A stretch of 64,000 nt of DNA from positions 62,001 to 126,000 of the forward strand of contig CBDDKU010000029.1 in assembly GCA_965230375.1 (NCBI GenBank). Reading direction: 5' to 3'. This document shows positions 8,167 to 16,821 of the stretch, in pieces. Under the pieces are notes generated by a model. That model was given only the letters and a program-made list of their open reading frames with translations. It was not told the DNA's origin and searched no databases. The DNA is from CBDDKU01 sp965230375. GTDB taxonomy: Bacteria > Bacteroidota > Bacteroidia > Flavobacteriales_D > Cryomorphaceae. Position numbers and translations under genes: made by a program. The number at the start of each line of letters is the position of its first letter. Position 1 is the first letter of the stretch.

Positions 8167-9717
8167 TTATTTTGAAAGGATTATTTTTTCGACTTCATCT
8201 TCAGAACGCTCGTCGTCCGAAGCAATATACAGTGGTCGCTCGAGGGCTCTAAACCCATCCGCTTCTACCACTACGGTATAGTTTTGGTCAGCATTGAGCG
8301 CCAAAACAAAACTCCCATCTTTTGGGTCGGCTTGGTATAAACCTTCCACAGCGCCGCTGTCTTTATTGAGTAGAATGATGGTAGCATAAGGCGGGATATT
8401 GTCACCAATCGTTACCAATTTACCTCTGTAAATAATTGTATTTGCATCGTTAAACTGGATGCGGTACAAGTCCTGAAGACCATATCCACCCACACGCTCA
8501 GAAGAAAAGTAAGCCTGTTTCCCTTCGGCATCCATCACAAAAAACACATCATCTCCAGGAGTATTGATCGGGTACCCAAGATTTTCAGGCTTTAGAAAAG
8601 TCTCCCCTTCAGCTATTGCGCAAAAGATATCATACCCGCCCATCGTTTCGTGTCCATTCGAAGCGAAGTATAGATTTCCCTTTGCCGATACGAAGGGTGC
8701 ATCTTCATCATATGCACTGTTAATGTTGGGTCCAAGATTTTGAGCGTCGCTCCACTTTCCATCTGGAAGTTTTCGCACTACATAGAGATCCTTTCCACCA
8801 AACCCATCAGGTCTGTCGCTGGAGAAATACAGTACTGTACCTTCCTTATCACCAAAACAAGCGCTAGCCTCATGATGCTTGCTATTCACCTGATCATTTA
8901 GTTTTTCTGGTTCTTTCCAGCTATGCCCATCTTTTTCGGTCAGGTATAGATCACCAGAAAATCCATTTTTTCGGGTGCGGTAAAGTATGAGGCTTTTTCC
9001 ATCTTCAGAACAAGCCACTGCGGCATCATTTGTCCTTGAGTTTAGTGGCTCATTTGCAGCCACTGCTCTCTTGGTCTCCGAGAGGAGATCTACCGAGTAA
9101 ATATTTTCGTCGTATTGCTCTGAAACATCTTTTTCGCTCTCAGTGTCATAGCGTCTTCTCGATGTAAAGTACAAGCGTTCACCCTGCGCATCCCATACAG
9201 GAGCATAGTCGTGTAGTGAAGAGTTTACACCGTTTCCAAGGTTCTTGATCGAAACGTGTACTGGGTTCCGCACCATAACGGCTGCGCGTTCTGCCGAAGC
9301 AATTAAGTCGCTCACTTCTTTTGAAGACTTCGTTCGGTCGCCTTTCTCTTCGTATTTCTGGAGCAAATCGATTGCCTCAAAAAAGCGGAAAGACTGAATT
9401 CGCTTTTGAGCCAGATAATACATCGACTCTGTATCATCGCGGTCTACAGCAAGCTCCAAGTATCGTTCGGCTTGATCTTGAAGTGGCGGAATGTGGAAAT
9501 AGCAGATTCCAAGTCTCCCGAGTACTTCACCATTGTCTTGAGCCACTTTAGACACTTCTGTATAGAGCTCAGACGCGTAGTAATAATCGCCTTGCTCAAA
9601 GTATATCTCAGCTTCGTAGAGGAGATTTTTGTGATATCTCCCCATCTTCTGTGCAGAAGCAGCTACACTAATGGTCATTATACAAACGACCCCTATATAT
9701 CCTTTAAATCTCATCAT
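8167..9717 (-). CDS. TPR/PD40 beta-propeller periplasmic protein, PorE-like without OmpA domain
   Basis: This 516-residue protein has a Sec signal peptide (about 1-23, ending SAQ), TPR-like helical repeats (about 30-140), a PD40/WD40-like beta propeller (about 155-430, repeated units such as YFTSRR, LYFSSDRPDGFGG and YFSSERVGGYG) and a carboxypeptidase-regulatory-like beta domain (about 435-505). This is the domain order of PorE of T9SS, but the C-terminal OmpA peptidoglycan-binding domain is missing and the gene ends in an acidic tail. It overlaps the adhesin gene by 4 bases and precedes PorP/SprF by 5 bases. A role as a periplasmic scaffold for the adhesin and the barrel is inferred. Confidence 0.85.
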   Translation of the reverse strand: MMRFKGYIGVVCIMTISVAASAQKMGRYHKNLLYEAEIYFEQGDYYYASELYTEVSKVAQDNGEVLGRLGICYFHIPPLQDQAERYLELAVDRDDTESMYYLAQKRIQSFRFFEAIDLLQKYEEKGDRTKSSKEVSDLIASAERAAVMVRNPVHVSIKNLGNGVNSSLHDYAPVWDAQGERLYFTSRRRYDTESEKDVSEQYDENIYSVDLLSETKRAVAANEPLNSRTNDAAVACSEDGKSLILYRTRKNGFSGDLYLTEKDGHSWKEPEKLNDQVNSKHHEASACFGDKEGTVLYFSSDRPDGFGGKDLYVVRKLPDGKWSDAQNLGPNINSAYDEDAPFVSAKGNLYFASNGHETMGGYDIFCAIAEGETFLKPENLGYPINTPGDDVFFVMDAEGKQAYFSSERVGGYGLQDLYRIQFNDANTIIYRGKLVTIGDNIPPYATIILLNKDSGAVEGLYQADPKDGSFVLALNADQNYTVVVEADGFRALERPLYIASDDERSEDEVEKIILSK

Positions 9718-12700
9718 CTTATCAATGTTACGTCACCCATATCTGTGAAGTCACCGCCATCTTGGAAGGTGGCTGACACGCGCCAGACATAGACATCCTG
9801 TTGACAAATCTGTCCTTTGTAATATCCATCCCACCCCTGATGGATATCAGTGGTTTCAAAAAGCAACTCACCCCATCGGTTGAAGATTTGCATTTCAAAC
9901 TCTTCAACTCCTTTGTAGAGCGGGAAGAAAATGTCGTTGTTAAACATATCGTCAAGTGTCCAGTAGCCACCATTCGATCCATTCGGATTCGGTGTAAAGG
10001 CATTCGGGAAAGAGATTTGACTATCTACATTACCCAGAATGGCCTGTTCAATGGCAAACGTATCTGGACAGTTAAACTCGTTATTGGCTATTAAGGTTAC
10101 GGGGTGCCATCCAAGGGTTTCGTAAAAGTGGTAGGGTGAGAATTCATCTGAAGTCTGACCATCACCGAAATCCCAATGGTAGGTATCCGCATTTTGTGAT
10201 AAATTCAAGAAAAAGACATCATCCGGAATGCTAATTACTGGTGGATTAACCGTAAAGTAGGCTTCTGCTCTAGGGTGTACAGTAACGATTCCCGTTCTAA
10301 TCTCTATGTCTTGATCTCCACCTGGCCCAGTAACAGTAAGTGTTACATTAAAGGTCCCCACCTGATAATAGGTGTGCACTGGGTTGGCTTCGTTGCTATT
10401 GGTTCCATCTCCAAAATCCCATAGGTAGGACTCGGCATAAGTAGAAGTACTTTCAAAAGCTACCACTAATGGTAGACAGCCAATACCTTCACCTTCAAAG
10501 TCGGCAATCGGAAGCGGTGGAAGAATGGTTACAGACTGAGTGGCCGTGTCGGAACAAATAGAAGAACCAACCACCAACGAAATATCGAATTCACCCCAAG
10601 TGTCATAAGTGTAGGTATTTGGATCGCTAGGATCAGTACTTGTCGTTGTATTACCATCACCCCAGCTCCAGGCATATTCCGAACCATCATTAGCTGAACT
10701 CAGGTTAATTACATCAATTGTAGATTCTGGGAATTGCTGCACCAAAGGGGCGGCTACAAAACCTGCATTCGGTTGCCCAAGCACTGGAATTTCAAATTCA
10801 AGTGTGTCTCCACAACCCCAAAGCGATTGGGCCACAAACAATACTGTGTAAGTTGAATCTTCTGAGTTGGCATTATTGTATGCGTGCACCGGATCTACTT
10901 CCTGCGAAGTGACTCCATCACCGAAATCCCAGTAATAAGTCATCGCACCAATCGAGTTATTTTCAAACTCAGCAATGTAGGGTGAACATCCACCTAACGG
11001 AGGGTTCACACTTGCAATGATTTGTGGAATAATGTCCATGTCGAACATAGTGGATGCTTCACATCCATAATCAGACACACCTGTGAGTGTAACTGTATAC
11101 GTTTCAACTTCAACTCCAGGATTGACATATTGATGCACGTGCAGTGAGTCAGATTCAGTACTACTCGCTCCATCGCCGTAGTCCCAAGTGAAAGACTCAG
11201 CTCCTTCAGAAAAATTAGCAAATGTGACATCTGCTGGGTAACACCCATCAATCTCAGAGATCACGGCATTGATAGAAGGCAGTGGGTAAACCACAACTTC
11301 AGAATAAGTTGTGTCGGTACACCCAAATCCAGACTGAGCGATCATCTCCACATCGAATGTCACCAACGAGTCTGTCGAATTGACAAAAACGTGGTTCGGA
11401 TTCTGAATGAAGGCAGTGGTTTCATCTCCAAAGTCCCAGGCATAGGTTGCCCCACCAAAAGACTGGTTCACAAAACTCACCGAAAGTGGCGAACACCCCG
11501 AGTCTGGGTTATGCGTAAAGGCAGCATCAACATCAGGGTAGACCATAATCTCGACACTGGCTGAATCGGAACACCCATAATCAGACGAAGCAATAAGTGT
11601 GACTTCGTAATCAACGGGAACCGTAGATGTAGTCGTGAAAGTGTGCTCATGAGTGGCAGCAGTCGTATCGGATGTTTGGCCATTTCCATAAATCCATGTG
11701 TAAGAATCAGCAATACTACTGTTGTTCTGGAACTCAACGTCGAGTGGTCCACATCCCGCTGTGGTGTTTGGTAAAAAGCTTGCCTGCGGTTTTGGATAAA
11801 CAATGATCGACGATCGGGCCGTGTCTTCACAACCAAAAAGCGATGTAGCGACCAATTGAATATCGAAGGTATCGGGCTCAAAAGTATTCACATCATAGCC
11901 AGCCATTGGCTCTTCTGCAACGCTTACGATTCCATTCCCGAGATCCCATTGATAAAGACTGGCATTTTGGGAAGTATTTTCAAAAGTAAATCCCAACGGG
12001 GCACATCCGTCATCTGGATGCTCAAAGTCAGCGATGACTGCTGGGTGCACTTCAATGTTTCGAGTGAAAGTCTCAGAACACCCATTTTCGGTGAATACTT
12101 CCAGAACCACTGTATACACTACAGTTTGATTTGTATTATTCTCAAAAGTATGAGCATGCGTTACAGCCATGGTATCTGATGAGAATCCATCGCCATAAGT
12201 CCAGTGAACTGAATCGGCCAAAAGTGACTGATTCTCCAAATTCACCTTTACGGGACTACATCCCGCCGTGGGACTTGCTGAAAATTGTGCAATTGGGTTT
12301 GGGTTTACAACAACGAGCGCAGTGGCCGTATCTGTACAACCAAAAGCTGATGTACCAACCATCTCGGCTTCGTAAGTAATCGGAGCCAATGTATTGTTAG
12401 CATAGGCATGACTTGGGTTTGGCGCCGTCGAAATCGTTCCGTCTCCAAAAGACCAGTAAGTGCTCACAGCTCCACTGATTACCGGAAAGTTTGCTACAAA
12501 TGGCGCACAGCCTGTATCGCCTTCCAAGGTAAAGTCGAAGGATGGCTCGGGATAAACCGCTACAGAAGCTGTAGAAGTATCATCACACCCAAAAGGCGTA
12601 GTAGCTACCAGCGAAATTTCAAAAGTTTGAAGGGTTAACCCGGTATTGATAAAGACGTGCGATGGATTCACTTCGTCGGTAACTGGAGTACCGTCTCCAA

Positions 12701-14756
12701 AATCCCATTCGTAGTCAGTCGCATTTACTGAGTTGTTTAGAAAATTGGATGGACTTGGCGAACAACCAGGCGTGTAGAAGGTCTGGAATTGAGACACCGC
12801 TGTAGGGTGCACAGTAACCTGCGAAGTTGAAGTATCAGCACATCCAAATGCGTTTCGGGCAATCAATGTTACCGCGTATACCGAGTCAACATCACCAAAA
12901 TTTTGGAATATTTGAGTTGGATTTTCATCCGCAGTTCCACTACCATCTCCATACACCCAGCTATAATTGTCAGCATCGCTACTCTGGTTTGTAAAATTGA
13001 CTTCTAGTGGACCACAGCCAGCCACTTCATCCTGAACGAAGTCAGATGTTGGTGCATCTTGCACGGTCACACTGGTTGTAGTTGAAGCCGAACAAGTTCC
13101 TGTATTGACAGTTAAGCTTATGAAATATGAACCAGCAACATTATAGGTATGTGTTGGATTCTGATCTGTACTTCCATTCCCATCACCAAAATTCCAATCC
13201 CAATCAACTATAGGGTCTCCACCCGGGCTCGACGAAAGGTCAGTCATCGTCCCTTCTGACCCGATACAAATATCATTTACCACGAAATCAGCAATAGGAC
13301 TCTCGTGTACGGTGATGATCTCAGAATCGGAGTTTATACACCCATTGATTCCTTCAACAGTCAAAACCGCGTTGTACACCCCAGGGCCAACATACCATTC
13401 AGAACCTGGATTCTGACTGGTACTGGTATTTCCGTTTCCAAAACTCCAATCCCAAGTAGAGATACTACCTGTAGAGTTATCTGTAAAGTTTACCTGGATG
13501 CTATCACAATCTTCAGTATTATCAAGTACTATAACAGCTTCCGGGGCAGGCAATACGGTTATTGGTACAAATGTGGTATCACTACACCCACTTGCCAATC
13601 CGCCAACGGCAGAGACTAAGCTCACATTGTAGCTTCCCGCATTTTGGAATGCATGATCCACTGTATTTGCTCCTGAATAAACTAGTGGTGTGCCATCGTC
13701 AAAATCCCAAACGTGATTCGTAGCATTTGCGGAAGAATTATTTGTAAAAGTGACCACTTCACCTGCACAAACGGTCATGGCGCTGGCAGCGGCATCGGCA
13801 GTAGGTGGCGGAACAATCTGAATGGTAATAGTAGCCATATCAATACCACAAAGGTTACTGTCGAGTAGTGTTACCGTATACGATCCTATCCCAGGGTACT
13901 GAAGGGTATGTGGGAATGTTGGTGGCCAGGCTCTCCAGTCAATAATCGAGTCTTGTCCTTCACCCCAGTAGTCACCAAAGTTCCAGTACTCATAACGCTG
14001 GTAGATATTACCTTGTAATAAACAGTTTCTTTCAGTAGTATTGGTGAAGGTTACCTCGTTGTCAGGATAACACAAAACAGTTTCTGATGCCGTGATTGCA
14101 GCATCATCAATATCCCAAATACGAATTGGATTAAAGGTAGCCGCACTTGGGCCACCCTGTACAGTATTACAGTAGTTTTCGGCGGTAAGAGTTACAACAG
14201 TCTCACAATCCACGGTCCCCACTTCATAGGTGTGGGAAATAGTTTGTCCAAGATTGGTGTAGTCGTAAACTTCAATTGGCGATCCATCACCAAAATCCCA
14301 GGTAAAAACAGTCGTCTCAGATGTATTTGTACTCGAGTTAATAAACTCCATCGTCTGCGGAGCACAAGCCTGGGTAAGTCCCCCTACTGGAATCTGGATA
14401 GAAGCACTTGTGGCTTCCTCCATAATTACAACACCTTGCACAGTACATCCAGTAGATATTTCTGTAAAGACAACAATAAATGAGTCTACAGCCGCAGCAT
14501 AGGTATGCGTAATAGCATTTGGTGGCACCAAATCGGTACCTGAGTCGGAGTTTCCATCTCCCCAGTCTATTGTCCAAGAGCCCAGACTATTTGGCGACTG
14601 GATACTTAGATCAAAATCTCCACCGCTACAGCTATACCAATAAGGCGTGGCTGAAGGGTTTCCGTAAAAGTCATACAACTCACACTGCGCACTTGCCAGT
14701 CCGCTGAATAGCGCGGCTATTGTGACACAAATCAAATTTATATACAACCTCCTCAT
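9714..14756 (-). CDS. Giant PKD-repeat surface adhesin with T9SS type B (CHU_C) sorting domain
   Basis: This 1680-residue protein has a signal peptide (about 1-23, ending ASA), then about 18 PKD-like domains that I count by their WDFGDG-type cores (for example FTWDFGDGSP, YEWDFGDGTP, YHWDFGDGQT). Most units are about 90-110 residues, often opening with a GCxPxxVxFxN motif. The last 90 residues form a gliding-motility-type CHU_C domain (FPNAFTPN, MQIFNRWGELLF, GWDGYYKG, ending VTLIR). The protein should be exported by Sec, then T9SS, and displayed on the surface as an SprB-like adhesin. It sits between the di-haem peroxidase gene (49 bases upstream) and the PorE-like gene (4-base overlap). The ligand is unknown. 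The repeats are diverged, not recent copies. Confidence 0.92.
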   Translation of the reverse strand: MRRLYINLICVTIAALFSGLASAQCELYDFYGNPSATPYWYSCSGGDFDLSIQSPNSLGSWTIDWGDGNSDSGTDLVPPNAITHTYAAAVDSFIVVFTEISTGCTVQGVVIMEEATSASIQIPVGGLTQACAPQTMEFINSSTNTSETTVFTWDFGDGSPIEVYDYTNLGQTISHTYEVGTVDCETVVTLTAENYCNTVQGGPSAATFNPIRIWDIDDAAITASETVLCYPDNEVTFTNTTERNCLLQGNIYQRYEYWNFGDYWGEGQDSIIDWRAWPPTFPHTLQYPGIGSYTVTLLDSNLCGIDMATITIQIVPPPTADAAASAMTVCAGEVVTFTNNSSANATNHVWDFDDGTPLVYSGANTVDHAFQNAGSYNVSLVSAVGGLASGCSDTTFVPITVLPAPEAVIVLDNTEDCDSIQVNFTDNSTGSISTWDWSFGNGNTSTSQNPGSEWYVGPGVYNAVLTVEGINGCINSDSEIITVHESPIADFVVNDICIGSEGTMTDLSSSPGGDPIVDWDWNFGDGNGSTDQNPTHTYNVAGSYFISLTVNTGTCSASTTTSVTVQDAPTSDFVQDEVAGCGPLEVNFTNQSSDADNYSWVYGDGSGTADENPTQIFQNFGDVDSVYAVTLIARNAFGCADTSTSQVTVHPTAVSQFQTFYTPGCSPSPSNFLNNSVNATDYEWDFGDGTPVTDEVNPSHVFINTGLTLQTFEISLVATTPFGCDDTSTASVAVYPEPSFDFTLEGDTGCAPFVANFPVISGAVSTYWSFGDGTISTAPNPSHAYANNTLAPITYEAEMVGTSAFGCTDTATALVVVNPNPIAQFSASPTAGCSPVKVNLENQSLLADSVHWTYGDGFSSDTMAVTHAHTFENNTNQTVVYTVVLEVFTENGCSETFTRNIEVHPAVIADFEHPDDGCAPLGFTFENTSQNASLYQWDLGNGIVSVAEEPMAGYDVNTFEPDTFDIQLVATSLFGCEDTARSSIIVYPKPQASFLPNTTAGCGPLDVEFQNNSSIADSYTWIYGNGQTSDTTAATHEHTFTTTSTVPVDYEVTLIASSDYGCSDSASVEIMVYPDVDAAFTHNPDSGCSPLSVSFVNQSFGGATYAWDFGDETTAFIQNPNHVFVNSTDSLVTFDVEMIAQSGFGCTDTTYSEVVVYPLPSINAVISEIDGCYPADVTFANFSEGAESFTWDYGDGASSTESDSLHVHQYVNPGVEVETYTVTLTGVSDYGCEASTMFDMDIIPQIIASVNPPLGGCSPYIAEFENNSIGAMTYYWDFGDGVTSQEVDPVHAYNNANSEDSTYTVLFVAQSLWGCGDTLEFEIPVLGQPNAGFVAAPLVQQFPESTIDVINLSSANDGSEYAWSWGDGNTTTSTDPSDPNTYTYDTWGEFDISLVVGSSICSDTATQSVTILPPLPIADFEGEGIGCLPLVVAFESTSTYAESYLWDFGDGTNSNEANPVHTYYQVGTFNVTLTVTGPGGDQDIEIRTGIVTVHPRAEAYFTVNPPVISIPDDVFFLNLSQNADTYHWDFGDGQTSDEFSPYHFYETLGWHPVTLIANNEFNCPDTFAIEQAILGNVDSQISFPNAFTPNPNGSNGGYWTLDDMFNNDIFFPLYKGVEEFEMQIFNRWGELLFETTDIHQGWDGYYKGQICQQDVYVWRVSATFQDGGDFTDMGDVTLIR

Positions 14757-14805
14757 ACCGCTTTCTACGGCAGAACTGGCAAAAGGTTATGAAATGAAAT
14801 TGATG

Positions 14806-15945
14806 TTATTCGTGTGGATCGTGAAAATTCTCATTTTCAACAAACTCGTAATCTGAAAGGGTTTCCAGAAAATTAACCAAGTCGTCTATATCAAGCGGGG
14901 AAAGCCCTAGGCCTTCGCCTGTGAACTTCATGAGCGGATCAACTGTGGGAGATGCATGGCCACCACTATTGTAGTGCTCTAAAACTTCATGGAGGGTTTC
15001 AAACCGACCGTCGTGCATGTAGGGGGCCGTAAGTGCAATGTTTCGCAAAGTGGGAGTACGGAATCGCCCTCGATCGTAGACCACCCCTGATACTTCTTCC
15101 CGGCCAAGATCTCCGATAATTATAGAGTCCAGACCGTTGTTTCTAAACAAGTGATCAGTAAACTGCACGAGTGCACCGCCGTGGCAGTGGAAACAATCAC
15201 CACCGTTTTGGCCACCGGGATATATATTGGGGTCTCCACCTTCGGCGAGAAAGAGTTCCAGACCACGCTGCTCCGAAGGGGTTAGTTGATCTTGTCCATA
15301 GCGATACGCCAAATCAAATCTCGATCGTGCCGAGACCATGGTTCGGATAAACTGAGCTATGGAAAAAGACATTCGAACAGAGTCAACACAAGGCGTTCCA
15401 AATGCTTGAGTAAACATTTCCTGATAGGCTGAATCACTCCCAATCCGTTCAACGGCCTCGGCCCAAGTAAGATCCATCTCGATTGGATGGGTAACGGGCT
15501 CCAAAATTTGATCTTCAAGTGTTGCAGCTCGTCCGTCCCAAAAAAAGCTCGTGTTCCAAGCCATGTTCATGAGTGGCATACTGTTTCGCCTGGTGGTTTC
15601 TCCATAGAGACCCACGCTGGTAGGGGCGTCATCTGTGAAAGCCGCTTCGGGAAAGTGGCAAGATCCACAGCTCAACGTATTGTTTCGAGACAATCTTTTA
15701 TCCCAAAACAAGTGACGACCTAGCTCTATCCCCTCTTCCGTTAAAGGGTTTTCTGATGGGAGGTTTGGCTCAGGAAAAAAATAAGGTACTTCTAGTTCGT
15801 AAGGCGTGCCTGCATCGGGTACAGTTTCACACAAAAAACCCTTGTCTGATGTGGTTTCTTCGTCATCGTCGCGACAGGCTGTCGCTGCAATAAGTACACC
15901 CGCGAACAAGATTGGTATTTTGAAAAAGCTGCTCTTTCGAACCAT
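14806..15945 (-). CDS. Di-haem MauG/CcpA-family peroxidase, MbnH-like
   Basis: This 379-residue lipoprotein (lipobox ending at Cys24) has two c-type haem sites, CGSCH at 93-97 and CFHCH at 251-255, each in its own cytochrome domain, and the family motif APYMHDGRF near residue 308. Cytochrome c peroxidases and MauG enzymes share this layout: MauG oxidises a protein partner, and MbnH oxidises a tryptophan of MbnP to kynurenine. Because an MbnP-like gene ends 14 bases upstream in the same unit, MbnH is the best assignment. It would act on the periplasmic face or at the outer membrane. A general hydrogen-peroxide-detoxifying peroxidase is the alternative. It carries the extra N-terminal cysteine C39 after the lipobox. 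Confidence 0.88.
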   Translation of the reverse strand: MVRKSSFFKIPILFAGVLIAATACRDDDEETTSDKGFLCETVPDAGTPYELEVPYFFPEPNLPSENPLTEEGIELGRHLFWDKRLSRNNTLSCGSCHFPEAAFTDDAPTSVGLYGETTRRNSMPLMNMAWNTSFFWDGRAATLEDQILEPVTHPIEMDLTWAEAVERIGSDSAYQEMFTQAFGTPCVDSVRMSFSIAQFIRTMVSARSRFDLAYRYGQDQLTPSEQRGLELFLAEGGDPNIYPGGQNGGDCFHCHGGALVQFTDHLFRNNGLDSIIIGDLGREEVSGVVYDRGRFRTPTLRNIALTAPYMHDGRFETLHEVLEHYNSGGHASPTVDPLMKFTGEGLGLSPLDIDDLVNFLETLSDYEFVENENFHDPHE

Positions 15946-15959
15946 GAATCAAATTTATA

Positions 15960-16727
15960 CTAATTCATCAACACAAAAGATGCTGCTGTGTTTCCAGCTA
16001 AAGTCGTTCCAAGATCCATTTGATCTGGTGAGCCATGAAAACTTCTGTCAGAACTCAAATCAACAGTACCGGCTGGGCCTTGGAATATGGTATTTAACTC
16101 AACTCCAAACTGCAGATGAACCACATCACCGTTCCGCGCTGAAAAGGACTTAGTGAACCCACCCAATTCTCGGTACAGCGTGTCTCGACCTGTATGAAAG
16201 GTAAATAGCGCTTCCTGAAAATCAGTTGTGCTACCCGTCGTATCGCAACGACCATCGAAAGAGAAAAAACGATAGCCAGCTGCCCAACCCCAGTACATAC
16301 CATTATTTACACTTAGCGGGTGGTTTGGATCGTAGAGCGATGTGGTAAAGTCAGGGTTTTGGGTTCCATTCAAGTCCACCGGAACTCCTAAATCAAAAGA
16401 AACAGATGTATAGTCTCCTTCGGGAATTTCAAACTCTAGGGTTCTTTTGTTATCCTGGATATTGATCATGGCTATTTCTTCCAACTCGATGATCTCGGAT
16501 GGAGCGTGAAGCTGAATATGGGCAAGATAAAACTGAATTTGAGTGGCCTCTACTTGATGTCCTTGCGGATTCGTAAACCGCTCATTTAACTGAATCTCAG
16601 CCCCATCAGCCAAAGGGTCGAAAGACAAAATCAATCGAGGCGATTCCGATGTTGTTGTTTGATCATCATCTTTGTCACATCCAAGCATAACAATGGCCAA
16701 ACAGATAAACAAAACATTTCTCAGCAT
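15960..16727 (-). CDS. MbnP-family lipoprotein
   Basis: This 255-residue lipoprotein (lipobox MLGC, Cys17, followed by an acidic stretch) has the MbnP-like beta sandwich: LILSF at 32-36, QIQFYLAHIQL near 63-73, and the conserved aromatic segment MYWGWAAGYRFFSFDG at 144-159. The tryptophans W146 and W148 are the candidates for the residue that MbnH-type enzymes turn into kynurenine. Known members bind copper (MbnP in methanobactin loci; CorA in methanotrophs is analogous). It is the first gene of the unit that continues with the di-haem enzyme and the PKD adhesin. No methanobactin genes are nearby. Copper binding here is inference from family. Confidence 0.85.
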   Translation of the reverse strand: MLRNVLFICLAIVMLGCDKDDDQTTTSESPRLILSFDPLADGAEIQLNERFTNPQGHQVEATQIQFYLAHIQLHAPSEIIELEEIAMINIQDNKRTLEFEIPEGDYTSVSFDLGVPVDLNGTQNPDFTTSLYDPNHPLSVNNGMYWGWAAGYRFFSFDGRCDTTGSTTDFQEALFTFHTGRDTLYRELGGFTKSFSARNGDVVHLQFGVELNTIFQGPAGTVDLSSDRSFHGSPDQMDLGTTLAGNTAASFVLMN

Positions 16728-16802
16728 AGATTCAGATTCAGTGGTTACTTGATTAATACAAGTAAATGAGCCAATTCCCGAATGCTAAAATGCGAATAAT
16801 CG

Positions 16803-16810
16803 TAAGTTTG
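16803..16810 (+). promoter_or_regulatory. -7 promoter element for AddA-like gene
   Basis: TAAGTTTG is an exact TAnnTTTG match, 11 bases before the ATG at 16822, so the leader would be about 5 bases. Confidence 0.5.
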
Positions 16811-16821
16811 GCCTATTGAAT

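Noticed and set aside
9714..14756. Repeated sequence in the large PKD gene as a possible nucleotide repeat or CRISPR-like array.
   Set aside because: The repeats are protein-level domains of about 100 residues, diverged in DNA, with no short direct repeats or spacers.
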